A DNA stretch of 64,000 nt from Dyadobacter chenhuakuii (GCF_023821985.2 NZ_CP098805.1:1612001-1676000); one strand, 5' to 3'; counted from the first letter of the stretch, positions 27,730-36,365 are shown. The notes: generated by a model from the sequence alone, not told the origin. Made by a program: numbers and translations.

Positions 27730-28447
27730 CAATATTGGCGGCAAAAAACAAAACGCGCGGTTCCAGAAATGCCAGAGGCATGTAATATCGGTAGAAAAAC
27801 GACGAAGGACGCGGTTCATAAAATGCCGGAGGCATGAAATATCGGTAGAAAAAAGACGACGGAGGCGGTTTGAAAATGCCGGAGGCATGCAATATCGGTA
27901 GAAAAAAAAAACGAAGGACACGGTTCATAAAATGCCGGAGGCATGTAATATCGGTAGAAAAAAAAACGAAGGACGCGGTTCATAAATGCCGGGGGCATGC
28001 AATATCGGTAGGAAAAAACGAAGGACGCGGTTCATAAAATGCCGGAGGCATGCAATATTGGTAGGAAAAAAAACGAAGGACGCGGTTCATAAAATGCCGG
28101 AGGCATGCAATATTGGTAGGAAAAAAACGAAGCACACAGTTCATAAAATGCCGGAGGCATGCAATATTGGTAGGAAAAAAAACGAGGGTCACGGTTCATA
28201 AAATGCCGGAGGCATGCAATATCGGTAGGAAAAAACGAAGGACGCGGTTCATAAAATGCCGGAGGCATGCGATATCGGTAGAAAAAAAGACGAAGGACGC
28301 GGTTCATAAAATGCCGGAGGCATGCAATATTGGTAGAAAAAAAACGAAGCACACAGTTCAAAAAATGCCGGAGGCATGTAATATTGGTAGGAAAAAAAAA
28401 CGAAGGACGCGGTTTGAAAAATGCCGGAGGCATGTAATATTGGTAGC
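27716..28447. repeat. Tandem array of 14 units of 53-56 bp
   Basis: Units begin at 27716, 27769, 27823, 27876, 27932, 27986, 28039, 28094, 28148, 28203, 28256, 28311, 28365 and 28421. Each starts with a small hairpin, ATGCC-GGA-GGCAT, then AATATYGGTAG, an A-tract of variable length, CGAAGGACGCGG and TTCATAAA. Length differences come mainly from the A-tract. The array fills the gap between two convergent genes. Both strands are open in several frames, but units of 53, 55 and 56 bp break any single frame, so I treat it as non-coding. Regularly spaced A-tracts at about five helical turns suggest curved DNA. No spacer-like unique sequence is present, so it is not a CRISPR array. Confidence 0.9.
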
Positions 28448-28480
28448 AAGCAATGTTGGCGGCAATACGTCGCTTGCAAA

Positions 28481-29137
28481 TTATAAGGAAGCACGGTTCT
28501 TATCCACGAAATGCGCCAATGAAAGGACGATTAACTGCAACACTGCGAAGGAAACAAACAATGCAGGAATCGAATCTTCCGGTGCCGGGCCAAACATGTT
28601 GAAGATGTCAATAATGATAAAGAAGGCAACGAGCAGCCAGAAAAGCCATTTTCCTTTGCTATTAATAGCCTTTGTACCCCTGTAATAAAGCGCGACGCCT
28701 ATTATAAAGATGATGCTTTCCACAACGAGCGTCCCTTCCAGCGAATTCCAAAGCCCCATCCCGACTTTCGTATCTGAAAAAGGAGTCAGCGGCAAATCGG
28801 CAATGTGCACTACGGCATCCAGGAACCAGTGGCTCAGCACCGCCAGGCCTACAATCACAGCGCTTTTGATATCTTTTTTGAAAAACCAATAAACCAATGC
28901 TGCCAATGCTCCCCACACAATGCCCATCAGCAAACTGTGTGTGTAAGGGTAATGTACGAAATCAAATGGCGTAACAACCGTAATGCCCGGCGTAACCTTC
29001 ACCTGCTCAACATCCAACAACAGCAGGAATGGCCAGAGAATGTCGACAAATTCGACGGCGACGAACAATGTCAGAAGCGATATTTGGGGAGCTGCTTTCT
29101 TAACTCCGAATGCTAATCCATAATGACCTATAAACAT
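28481..29137 (-). CDS. Membrane protein resembling YdjM/DUF457-type metal-dependent hydrolases
   Basis: The ATG at 29137 gives 218 residues; the frame extends to 29185 but the conserved-looking start 'MFIGHYGLAFG' fits better. About six membrane helices are visible. Polar motifs of the YdjM/DUF457 group appear inside them: 'GHYGLAFG', a Glu/Asp pair in 'VEFVDILWP', 'HYPYTHSLL' and 'LSHWFLDAVVH'. These His/Asp residues are the putative metal ligands of that family. Function is unknown. The stop codon lies just past the tandem repeat array. Confidence 0.75.
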   Translation of the reverse strand: MFIGHYGLAFGVKKAAPQISLLTLFVAVEFVDILWPFLLLLDVEQVKVTPGITVVTPFDFVHYPYTHSLLMGIVWGALAALVYWFFKKDIKSAVIVGLAVLSHWFLDAVVHIADLPLTPFSDTKVGMGLWNSLEGTLVVESIIFIIGVALYYRGTKAINSKGKWLFWLLVAFFIIIDIFNMFGPAPEDSIPALFVSFAVLQLIVLSLAHFVDKNRASL

Positions 29138-29213
29138 ACAAATGGCTGGTTGATTAATGACTTTACAAAAGTATAATCGGCACAATCAACGCCACTTGAC
29201 CTATGTCAAGAAA

Positions 29214-29783
29214 TCAAATGAGCTGCTTTCGACGGATGCGGCTGATCGTTTCGGGCGTCATGCCTAGCATAGAGGCAATGTATTGCAGCGGCACCTGATT
29301 GAAAATCTCTCTGCTGCTTTCGAAAAGGACATTATAACGCTGCTCGGCGGTCATGGACAGGAATGAGAACACGCGTTCTTCCAGCATGACGAAGCAGTGC
29401 GCAATGAACAACTTTTCGGTCTGGTGCCATTTTGGAACGAAGTCCCCTATCCGGTCATAATCGGCTTTATCGATGGTGTATAATGTCGTATCTGTAAGCG
29501 CCTGAATGTTCCAGCGGGAAGGTTTGCCGAAAACAAGGCTGGAAAGATCGGTGATGAAATAACCCTTTGAAGAAATCCACTGCGTTACCTCCCTATCTTC
29601 CAAATCCACATAAACCCGCAGTAGGCCCGATTGGAGAAAGCTTAATTTATCGCAACTTTTCCCGATTTTGAGATAATAATCACCTTTTTTGACAAACTCC
29701 GGCTTAAAAAAGGAAGCGACGGTGGTCAGATCGCCCGGCTCGAACTTAAAATAAGATTGCAGATAGTTTTCCAGGTCTGTCAT
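29214..29783 (-). CDS. Crp/Fnr-family transcriptional regulator
   Basis: The 189-residue protein has an N-terminal cNMP-binding-like beta-roll ('KKGDYYLKIGKSCDKLSFLQSGLLRVY') and a C-terminal helical part including 'YIASMLGMTPETISRIRRKQL', a helix-turn-helix. The phosphate-binding cassette is not conserved (no 'GExxL...RxA' pattern), so it probably does not bind cAMP, as in most Bacteroidetes members of this group. It is followed downstream by the YdjM-like gene on the same strand and is divergent from an ABC permease. Confidence 0.9.
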   Translation of the reverse strand: MTDLENYLQSYFKFEPGDLTTVASFFKPEFVKKGDYYLKIGKSCDKLSFLQSGLLRVYVDLEDREVTQWISSKGYFITDLSSLVFGKPSRWNIQALTDTTLYTIDKADYDRIGDFVPKWHQTEKLFIAHCFVMLEERVFSFLSMTAEQRYNVLFESSREIFNQVPLQYIASMLGMTPETISRIRRKQLI

Positions 29784-29801
29784 GGGTGATTTGCTTTATA
29801 T

Positions 29802-29832
29802 CAAATGTAACAACGCTCCTTCGAACCGCCAA
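29802..29832 (-). promoter_or_regulatory. Bacteroidetes-type promoter of the Crp-family gene
   Basis: Read on the minus strand, TTG (29830-29832) is followed after 20 bp by TACATTTG (29802-29809), fitting the -33/-7 pattern TTTG-N20-TAnnTTTG except for the first T. Transcription would begin about 10-15 bp before the start codon at 29783. Confidence 0.5.
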
Positions 29833-29882
29833 GCACCGTGACGCGCGAGCCTTTGTGATGCTGATCATTTTCGTACGAAAAG

Positions 29883-29898
29883 TGTCCGAATGCGGACA
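29883..29898 (+). promoter_or_regulatory. Palindrome TGTCCG-N4-CGGACA, possible activator site
   Basis: A perfect 6-bp inverted repeat with a 4-bp centre (AATG) lies about 55-70 bp upstream of a sigma-54-like element and 150 bp before the ABC permease start. Its symmetry and position fit a dimeric enhancer-binding protein. The identity of the binder is not known. Confidence 0.45.
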
Positions 29899-29950
29899 TT
29901 TTGAAAGATGGAGATGCGTGTAAACGGCTTGTTAAGAGCCGTTAAGTAAA

Positions 29951-29967
29951 TTGGCATATATTTTATA
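29951..29967 (+). promoter_or_regulatory. Sigma-54-like promoter of the ABC permease (imperfect -12)
   Basis: TTGGCATATATTTTATA matches the sigma-54 consensus at the -24 TTGGCA block and the TT before -12, but has AT where the -12 GC is expected. Start would be near 29978, leaving a leader of about 68 nt. Together with the palindrome upstream this suggests activator-dependent transcription, but the mismatch keeps confidence low. Confidence 0.3.
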
Positions 29968-30045
29968 CAAAGAACTATGTTATACAATGTACCGATCTGT
30001 TAGCCATAAAAATAAAATACAATCCGCTCTCATTCTCCTGCTGTT

Positions 30046-32478
30046 ATGTTAAAAAACTATTTCAAAATCGCCTGGCGCAACCTGCTCCGCAACCGCGCCT
30101 TTTCTGCTATCAACATTACGGGCCTGGCCATTGGGCTGGCTTCCTGCCTGCTGATCAGCCTTTATGTGCTGGACGAGCTCAGTTTCGATCGCTTTCATGA
30201 GAACGGCGACCGGATCGTGCGGGTGGTTTTCAAAGCAGTAATGCAAGGCGGTGAGATGAAGGAAGCGCATGTAATGCCTCCCACCGCCGCTGCCCTCAAA
30301 GCCGATTATCCCGAGGTTTTGGAAGCCACCAGGTTAAGGCGCGGAGGCGCTCCGATGGTGTTACGCAACCAACAAATTTATACCGACGATGAGCTTGCAT
30401 TCGTCGACTCTAATTTCCTGCAAGTTTTCACATTTCCGCTCGTAGAAGGGAATGTAAAATCGGCGCTCATACAGCCTAATACAATTGTTATTTCAACCAA
30501 ACTGGCTGAGAAGTATTTTGGAAAACAAGATGCTGTCGGTCAGATAATCACATTTAAGGACTGGAAAACGCCTTATAAGGTAACTGGCGTAATGGAGGAA
30601 ATGCCTGCACATTCGCATATTCAATTTGATATGCTGGCATCCATGTCTTCCCTGGAAGATGCCAAATCGACCTCCTGGATGATCTCCGAGTTTTACACTT
30701 ATCTCCTTTTGCCTGAGGGCTACGATTACAACCAGCTGAATGCGAAACTCCCGCAAACCGTGGAGAAATACATGGGCCCCCAGCTCAAAACAGCCCTTGG
30801 CCTTACCTTTGCTGAATTCAAAAAGAAAGGAAATAACCTCGGCCTTTATCTGCAACCCCTAACCGAAATTCACCTGCATTCAGATTTTCAGTATGATCTG
30901 GGCACCAATGGGGATTTGAAATATGTGTACATTTTTGGTGCCATTGCAGTGATTATGCTGCTCATTGCGTGCATTAACTTCATGAATTTATCCACGGCCG
31001 GTTCTTCCAAGCGTGCCCGGGAAGTGGGTGTGCGGAAAGTGATGGGATCGGAAAAGATCGAGCTGGTCGCGCAGTTTTTGATGGAATCCATTTTACTGAC
31101 GGGCATTGCATTGGTGTTTGGAGGGCTTATTTGTCTGGCCGGTTTGCCGTTGCTGAATAGTCTTTCGGGTAAAAATCTCGGTTTCAGCCTGGAAGCACTT
31201 CCCGCGCTGATTCCCGCTTTGCTGATCTTCGGTCTGTTTGTCGGCATTTTTGCAGGAAGCTATCCTGCTTTTTTCCTTTCGTCATTCAAGCCTATTGCCG
31301 TTCTCAAAGGCGGCAACGCGGCTGTTAAACTTAATTCTTCCGGTAAAAATGTTGGCCTGAGAAGTGGCTTGGTGGTTTTTCAATTCTTCGTTTCTATCAC
31401 ATTAATGGTCGGTGCAACGGTCGTATATCAGCAATTGAAATTTATCCAAAACAAAAAACTGGGTTATGAAAAAGACCAGGTTTTGGTTGTTCCGGCCTGG
31501 GCGCTGGGCAAAAATATGCCGGTTTTCAAGGATGAGCTGATGCGGGATTCGCGTGTAAGCAACGTCAGCTTGTCCGGCTTTGTGCCTGCCGGGCCTTCCG
31601 ATAACAACAATTATATGATCACGCCGGAGGACAATCCCTCGCAACTTCTCAAAACGCTCCGTTACGAAGTGGACTACGATTACCTGGCCACATTGGGCAT
31701 GGAAATGGCACAGGGACGCAATTTTTCAAAAGCTTATGGCTTGGATTCAACCGCCGTTATCCTGAACGAAACAGCCGCAAAAGCGCTGGGATGGCAGCAT
31801 AATGCAATCGGGAAAACGCTTTCGCGGCGGAACAATGAGGGCAAAGGCAGCGCTTACCACGTGATCGGCATCGTAAAAGACTTCCATTTCAAATCATTGC
31901 ACGAGAAAATTTCACCGCTGGTGATGACATTGAGCCAGGACCGAGGATGGATGATCATTAAGACAAAAAACAAGGAGGTTTCTGGCCTGCTTGCCAAAAT
32001 GAAAAACCAGTGGGAAAGCTTTAAACCTGATATGCCTTTCACCTATTCATTCCTGGATGAAAGATTTAATGAGACCTACAAAACTGAACAGAAAACAGGT
32101 AAAATATTAGCGATTTTTGCCGGATTAACCATACTGGTCGCTTGCATGGGACTGTTCGGGCTGGCGATTTTTACGGCGGAGCAACGGACCAAAGAGATTG
32201 GCGTTCGCAAAGTGCTGGGCGCGTCGGTAGCGGGCATTGTTGCGCTGCTGTCGAAGGATTTTCTCCAACTCGTTGTGGTAGCAATCGTGATTGCACTGCC
32301 CACTTCCTGGTGGCTGATGAGCCGCTGGCTGGAAGATTTTGAATATAAAATCGACGTTTCATGGTGGGCCTTAGCACTGGTAAGCCTGGTTTCGGTGGCG
32401 GTTGCACTGCTTACGGTGTCGTTTCAATCGGTTAGGGCAGCATTAATGAACCCGGTAAAATCGCTGCGGTCGGAATAA
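30046..32478 (+). CDS. FtsX/MacB-type ABC transporter permease
   Basis: The 810-residue protein begins with 'YFKIAWRNLLRNRAFSAINI', the typical start of Bacteroidetes FtsX-family permeases, within the first helix. It has two copies of a periplasmic MacB-like domain plus FtsX core: helices near 21-43, 285-315, 345-365, 385-410, then 435-455, and a second set near 690-800 ('EIGVRKVLGASVAGIVALL'). The 'REVGVRKVMGS' and 'KEIGVRKVLGA' motifs are the paired coupling segments. It works with a separate ATPase, not encoded here, in lipoprotein or small-molecule export. It is a stand-alone gene followed by a terminator. Confidence 0.9.
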   Translation: MLKNYFKIAWRNLLRNRAFSAINITGLAIGLASCLLISLYVLDELSFDRFHENGDRIVRVVFKAVMQGGEMKEAHVMPPTAAALKADYPEVLEATRLRRGGAPMVLRNQQIYTDDELAFVDSNFLQVFTFPLVEGNVKSALIQPNTIVISTKLAEKYFGKQDAVGQIITFKDWKTPYKVTGVMEEMPAHSHIQFDMLASMSSLEDAKSTSWMISEFYTYLLLPEGYDYNQLNAKLPQTVEKYMGPQLKTALGLTFAEFKKKGNNLGLYLQPLTEIHLHSDFQYDLGTNGDLKYVYIFGAIAVIMLLIACINFMNLSTAGSSKRAREVGVRKVMGSEKIELVAQFLMESILLTGIALVFGGLICLAGLPLLNSLSGKNLGFSLEALPALIPALLIFGLFVGIFAGSYPAFFLSSFKPIAVLKGGNAAVKLNSSGKNVGLRSGLVVFQFFVSITLMVGATVVYQQLKFIQNKKLGYEKDQVLVVPAWALGKNMPVFKDELMRDSRVSNVSLSGFVPAGPSDNNNYMITPEDNPSQLLKTLRYEVDYDYLATLGMEMAQGRNFSKAYGLDSTAVILNETAAKALGWQHNAIGKTLSRRNNEGKGSAYHVIGIVKDFHFKSLHEKISPLVMTLSQDRGWMIIKTKNKEVSGLLAKMKNQWESFKPDMPFTYSFLDERFNETYKTEQKTGKILAIFAGLTILVACMGLFGLAIFTAEQRTKEIGVRKVLGASVAGIVALLSKDFLQLVVVAIVIALPTSWWLMSRWLEDFEYKIDVSWWALALVSLVSVAVALLTVSFQSVRAALMNPVKSLRSE

Positions 32479-32520
32479 ACTTCATCGGGTGCAAGACGAC
32501 ATTAACACTGATCTTAAGGA

Positions 32521-32540
32521 GGCCGGGAAACCGGCCTTGT
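32521..32540 (+). terminator. Intrinsic terminator after the ABC permease gene
   Basis: GGCCGG-GAAA-CCGGCC at 32521-32536, a 6-bp GC stem with a GAAA tetraloop, is followed by TTGTTTGT. It lies 42 bp after the permease stop codon. Confidence 0.75.
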
Positions 32541-32662
32541 TTGTATATAATGCATTAGTAAAGAGACGGATACGGATTTTTCAAATTTATTTTTATAAAT
32601 TCCTGTAACCTTTTCCCGCACGCCCGGTTTCCACATCAGGATCACCACAAAAGACGAACCGT

Positions 32663-33214
32663 TTGAATACGCTGACAGATAATTCACTCATGCTGAGGGT
32701 TAAGGCCGGGGATCTGGACAAGATGGGCCTGCTTTTTGAACGGTACAACCGCCCTTTGTTTGCGTTTTTCTATCATATGACGCATAAAAGGGACATGAGC
32801 GAAGATCTCGTGCAGAATGTGTTTTACAGGATGCTCAAATACAAGCATACGTTTACGGGTGAAGGTGAATTCAGGACATGGATGTATCATCTGGCCAGGA
32901 ATATCCTGAATGACTCCGCGAGGCAAAACCGCTCCAAAGATCATTATGATGTGAATGAAATGGCTGATAAGATCGGTGGAGGCACATTGGCAGACGAAGG
33001 ATTTGAGAAAAAAGAAAATGCCGATTTCCTGCATAAAGCAATGGCCGGATTGAGTGACGATTACCGCGAAGTGCTCGTATTGAGCCGGTTCCAGGAAATG
33101 AAATACGATGAGATTGCGAAAGTTCTGAACATTAACGAAGGGACGGTGAAGGTGCGGGTGCACAGAGCTTTGGGTGAATTGAAAAAAAAGTTTTTTACTA
33201 ATGAAAGACGATAA
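32663..33214 (+). CDS. ECF RNA polymerase sigma factor
   Basis: The 183-residue protein has sigma region 2 ('YNRPLFAFFYHMTHKRDMSEDLVQNVFYRML', condensed in 'SEDLVQNVFYRML') and region 4 ('LVLSRFQEMKYDEIAKVLNINEGTVKVRVHRAL'). The start is a TTG at 32663; an ATG at 32690 would cut into the conserved N-terminus. It overlaps the anti-sigma gene by 14 bp, a strong sign of translational coupling. Likely targets include this operon itself. Confidence 0.93.
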   Translation: MNTLTDNSLMLRVKAGDLDKMGLLFERYNRPLFAFFYHMTHKRDMSEDLVQNVFYRMLKYKHTFTGEGEFRTWMYHLARNILNDSARQNRSKDHYDVNEMADKIGGGTLADEGFEKKENADFLHKAMAGLSDDYREVLVLSRFQEMKYDEIAKVLNINEGTVKVRVHRALGELKKKFFTNERR

Positions 33215-34040
33215 GGACATGCGTTGCGAACATGCAAAGGATAAATTGGAAGACTGGCTTCACAACGATCTGGACAAGGTGGACAGACTAAATGTGGAGC
33301 GGCACCTTGCCGAATGTGTGCATTGCCAGGAGGAATTCGCGTCTGACAAGCAACTTTGGGAAAGTCTGGGCAAGATGAAAGTCCCGGAGCCAAGCGAGGA
33401 AATACGGGTCAACTTTTACGCCATGCTTGATAATTTTAAAGCCACGGAGGAAACCAGCACGCCGTTTTCTAGGCAAACATTTATCCAAAAACTCAGGGAT
33501 TTTGTACTTCCGCAATGGTCAGTTCAGGTCGCATTCAGCTTGCTGCTGGTGGGTTTAGGCTGGGTTATCGGCCATAAAACAAGCAAAAATAATGTGTCTG
33601 CGAGCGCATATCAGGAACAAATCGAAACGCTCGCAACGCAGGTGGAACAGATGAAAAGCACCATGATGCTGGCGCTGATCGACAACCCTTCGGCAACAGA
33701 AAGGCTACGTGCAGTGAGCTATACAAGCGACATTACCCACGCCGACGAGAAGGTGATCGACGCACTTTTTTCAACATTGAACAACGATGCAAATGTGAAT
33801 GTGCGCCTGGTGGCACTGGAAGCGCTTACGCAATTTGCCACGAATGCGGTGGTGCGGGAAGGCCTGGTGAAATCGCTGGCTGTGCAGGATTCACCAATGG
33901 TTCAGGTTGCGCTGGCCGATGTGATGGTAAAATTGCAGGAAAAAGGCTCTGTGAAAGAACTGCGTAAGCTGCTGAACAGAGAGGGGCTCAATGACCTGGT
34001 GAAGAACAAGATCGAGCAGTCAATCAAGGACTTATCTTAA
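33201..34040 (+). CDS. Zinc-finger anti-sigma factor with HEAT-repeat C-terminal domain
   Basis: The 279-residue protein has an N-terminal zf-HC2 anti-sigma domain: Cys at 'MRCEHAKDKLEDW' and the 'HLAECVHC' H-x3-C-x2-C ligands. A membrane helix lies near 110-127 ('VQVAFSLLLVGLGWVIG'). A short coiled coil ('QIETLATQVEQMKSTM') and a helical domain of about 110 residues with HEAT-type repeats ('VNVRLVALEALTQFA', 'PMVQVALADVMVKLQ') follow on the outer side of the membrane. It binds and silences the ECF sigma factor encoded just before it. The HEAT domain probably senses a periplasmic partner. Confidence 0.88.
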   Translation: MKDDKDMRCEHAKDKLEDWLHNDLDKVDRLNVERHLAECVHCQEEFASDKQLWESLGKMKVPEPSEEIRVNFYAMLDNFKATEETSTPFSRQTFIQKLRDFVLPQWSVQVAFSLLLVGLGWVIGHKTSKNNVSASAYQEQIETLATQVEQMKSTMMLALIDNPSATERLRAVSYTSDITHADEKVIDALFSTLNNDANVNVRLVALEALTQFATNAVVREGLVKSLAVQDSPMVQVALADVMVKLQEKGSVKELRKLLNREGLNDLVKNKIEQSIKDLS

Positions 34041-34067
34041 ATTACAACCATAATCCAACTATTAGCT

Positions 34068-34931
34068 ATGAAATTTTTTGCAATCCCCTTATTAGCGGGA
34101 GCGGTGCTTTGTTGTACCCAGTCGCCCGCACAAAAGCTTGAATTCAAGGAGCGCGTGAGTAAAGAGTTTACTCTATCTCAGAATGCATCGGCCAATGTGC
34201 TGGCCATTTACAACATTAATGGCTCCATAAAGGTGGAGGGCTATAACGGAAGTAAGGTTTTGATTGAAGTGGACAAGAAAATTACGGGCAAAACCAACGC
34301 CATCGTAGACGAGGGAAAGCAGGAGTTTAAACTGAATTTTGAGCAGAAAGCGGACAGCATTACGGCTTACATTTCCGAACCATTTGACTCGCGCCCCAAC
34401 CACGGCAGGCGTAACAATGACGGCCCCAGGATCGAGTACGATTTTGAGCTGGATTTCACTGTAAAAGTCCCCTATGCCATGAACCTGCATATGTCGACGG
34501 TAAACGGTGGCGATGTGGATGTGAAGGATGTTACGGGTCGATTAGGCGTCAGCAATGTCAATGGCGCCATTACGCTGGTGAATGCAAAAGGTGCGGCTAT
34601 CGCGCGGACCATTAACGGGAATGTTGTCGCCAACTATGTTTCACTTCCTCCGGGCGAATCGGATTTTAAGACATTGAATGGTGATATCAAGATCAGCTAT
34701 CCGTCGGATTTTTCCGCCGACTGTCAGTTCAAAAGCTTTAACGGGGAATTTTATACAGACTTTCCAAACACAGAATCACTGCCGGTAAAAGTGGTGAAAA
34801 ATGAAGAAAACAAGCCCAATAAAACTGTCTACAAACTCAGCACAGAAACCAGGATCCGCATTGGTAAAGGCGGCCCTACCTATAAGTTTGAAACATTCAA
34901 CGGGAATATTTATATTAAAAAACAATCATAA
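34068..34931 (+). CDS. Secreted DUF4097-family beta-repeat protein
   Basis: The 287-residue protein has a signal peptide ('FFAIPLLAGAVLCCTQSPAQ', possibly a lipoprotein signal given the Cys pair) and right-handed beta-repeat sequence with recurring 'NGxVxV'-like turns ('STVNGGDVDVKDVTG', 'SNVNGAITLVNAKG', 'RTINGNVVANYV', 'KTLNGDIKISYP'). DUF4097 proteins are adhesin-like and of unknown function. It is the third gene of the sigma/anti-sigma operon and is paralogous to the next gene. Confidence 0.85.
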   Translation: MKFFAIPLLAGAVLCCTQSPAQKLEFKERVSKEFTLSQNASANVLAIYNINGSIKVEGYNGSKVLIEVDKKITGKTNAIVDEGKQEFKLNFEQKADSITAYISEPFDSRPNHGRRNNDGPRIEYDFELDFTVKVPYAMNLHMSTVNGGDVDVKDVTGRLGVSNVNGAITLVNAKGAAIARTINGNVVANYVSLPPGESDFKTLNGDIKISYPSDFSADCQFKSFNGEFYTDFPNTESLPVKVVKNEENKPNKTVYKLSTETRIRIGKGGPTYKFETFNGNIYIKKQS

Positions 34932-34936
34932 CAAAA

Positions 34937-35770
34937 ATGAAAACCAACCCATTATTGACCCTCTCGATTGCCGCGTTGATAGCCTGTTTCACGAGTCCTT
35001 CCCAGGCGCAGACGGGAACGAAAGAACAACTCGTGGTGCCGCTTACAGACCCTGCAAAACCCGGATCTTTACAAGTCAACCTGATAAACGGGACCATCAA
35101 AGTGACGGGTTATTCGGGCAACCAGGTTATCATTGACGCGGTCGTTAAGAGCTCCGAAAAGCCGGACAAACCCAAAGACGAAGCAGCCGGTGGCATGAAG
35201 CGGATCACCCGAAACGGAGGCCTCGAACTGACCGCAACCGAAGAGCATAATGTTGTCAAATTGACGACCAGAATGGTGAACACAACGATGCTTCTGGAGA
35301 TCAAAGTGCCCCAGAAATTTGGCCTCAAAGTTGGTACTGTAAACAACGGAGACATTGTCATTGAGAACGTATCCGGCGAGATGGAAATCCAGAATGTGAA
35401 CGGCGACATCACGCTTACGAACATTGCCGGATCGGCCGTTGCGAACACCATTAACGGAACATTGAAAGCTAACTTTAAGACCATCGACAACACCTCGCCC
35501 ATGGCATTCTCGACATTGAACGGCAACGTGGATGTGACCATTCCGGCGACTGCAAAATTCGATGTAAAACTGAAATCAGACCGGGGCGAAATATTCAGCG
35601 ACTTCGATGTGGACGTGGACAAAAGCGCTCCGCAGGCCACGCGCTCGGGCAAGGACGGAATGTATAAGGTTTCGATCGATGACTGGGTAAAAGGCAAGAT
35701 CAATGGCGGCGGAAGCGAAATTATGATGAAGAATATGAATGGCAATATTTACGTGCGAAAAGCGAAGTAA
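34937..35770 (+). CDS. Secreted DUF4097-family beta-repeat protein, paralogue of the preceding gene
   Basis: The 277-residue protein has a signal peptide ('LIACFTSPSQAQ') and the same repeat pattern as its neighbour ('TVNNGDIVIENVSGE', 'QNVNGDITLTNIAG', 'NTINGTLKANFKTI', 'STLNGNVDVTIPA'). Only 5 bp separate the two genes, and they share layout and length, so they look like a tandem duplication. The operon ECF sigma, anti-sigma, DUF4097, DUF4097 is recurrent in Bacteroidetes and probably responds to envelope conditions. Confidence 0.85.
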   Translation: MKTNPLLTLSIAALIACFTSPSQAQTGTKEQLVVPLTDPAKPGSLQVNLINGTIKVTGYSGNQVIIDAVVKSSEKPDKPKDEAAGGMKRITRNGGLELTATEEHNVVKLTTRMVNTTMLLEIKVPQKFGLKVGTVNNGDIVIENVSGEMEIQNVNGDITLTNIAGSAVANTINGTLKANFKTIDNTSPMAFSTLNGNVDVTIPATAKFDVKLKSDRGEIFSDFDVDVDKSAPQATRSGKDGMYKVSIDDWVKGKINGGGSEIMMKNMNGNIYVRKAK

Positions 35771-35797
35771 AACCGCCTTTAAAAGCCCTATAAGCAG

Positions 35798-35840
35798 AAA
35801 CCCACCGATGCTGAAAAGCAATGCGGCGGGTTTTCTTTTT
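35798..35840. terminator. Hairpin terminator between the DUF4097 and MarR genes
   Basis: AAACCCACCGATGCT and the complementary AGCAATGCGGCGGGTTT form a long imperfect stem with a GAAA-type loop, followed on the plus strand by TTTTCTTTTT. The A-run on the left arm means it may also serve the convergent MarR transcript. Confidence 0.7.
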
Positions 35841-35873
35841 GATGTACGAATATGCATGCATTATGGCCTGCGT

Positions 35874-36308
35874 CTATTCAATTGTGCCGCCCATTTCGAC
35901 GAGCATTTTTGAAAGGTCGTCCAGTTTTTTTGTTCTCAGGGTTGAAAGAATCTGTTCTGACAAAAGCTCCGATGTGGCAGTTGCGTCGGTAAGGATCCGC
36001 TTACCAGCGTTTGCCAGCTTCACATACGACACCCGCGCGTCGCGGCTATTGGCTTCGCGTTTCACCATTCCCAGCTTCTCCAGGGGCGACAGCATCCGGG
36101 TAATTCCTGAGGCTGTCAGGCCGATTTTTTCAGCCAGATCAACGCGGCGCATCTTCTCTTCGGGCGCTTCTCCCAGGTGAAACAAGATCAGAAATTCATT
36201 GAGACTAATGCCATGACTGCTCAGTTTTGCATCGAATCGCTTGGTAATCAAGGCCTGCACTGTGGTGAGGTTCAGGAACAATTTTAATGACGGCGTGATG
36301 GTTGACAT
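35874..36308 (-). CDS. MarR-family transcriptional regulator
   Basis: The 144-residue protein has a winged helix-turn-helix ('RRVDLAEKIGLTASGITRMLSPLEKLGMVKRE', core 'LTASGITRML') and the wing motif 'NSRDARVSYVKL', flanked by dimerisation helices. It stands alone between a convergent DUF4097 gene and the ClC gene upstream. The 5' region has a clear promoter and two direct repeats that lie downstream of the start of transcription, which suggests autorepression. Confidence 0.92.
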   Translation of the reverse strand: MSTITPSLKLFLNLTTVQALITKRFDAKLSSHGISLNEFLILFHLGEAPEEKMRRVDLAEKIGLTASGITRMLSPLEKLGMVKREANSRDARVSYVKLANAGKRILTDATATSELLSEQILSTLRTKKLDDLSKMLVEMGGTIE

Positions 36309-36350
36309 ATGATTGAGTTATATTTGTTTAATTGTTGACATATAGTTGAG
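36301..36350. promoter_or_regulatory. Two 17-bp direct repeats, probable MarR operators
   Basis: GTTGACATATGATTGAG (36301-36317) and GTTGACATATAGTTGAG (36334-36350) differ by two bases and are spaced 33 bp apart, close to three helical turns. The first overlaps the MarR start codon and both fall between the predicted promoter and the gene, so bound protein would block transcription. The binder is inferred to be the adjacent MarR protein. Confidence 0.6.
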
Positions 36351-36365
36351 CATTCAAGTATTATG

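Noticed and set aside
27716..28447. CRISPR array or repeat protein genes on either strand
   Set aside because: The whole unit is repeated, with no unique spacers, and unit lengths of 53-56 bp break every long frame. Both strands are open only because stops are absent from the unit.
35110..35745. Minus-strand frame of 211 codons
   Set aside because: It lies opposite the DUF4097 gene, has a signal-less, Ser/Thr/Phe-rich product and no recognisable motif; it is a shadow of the repeated beta-strand coding sequence.
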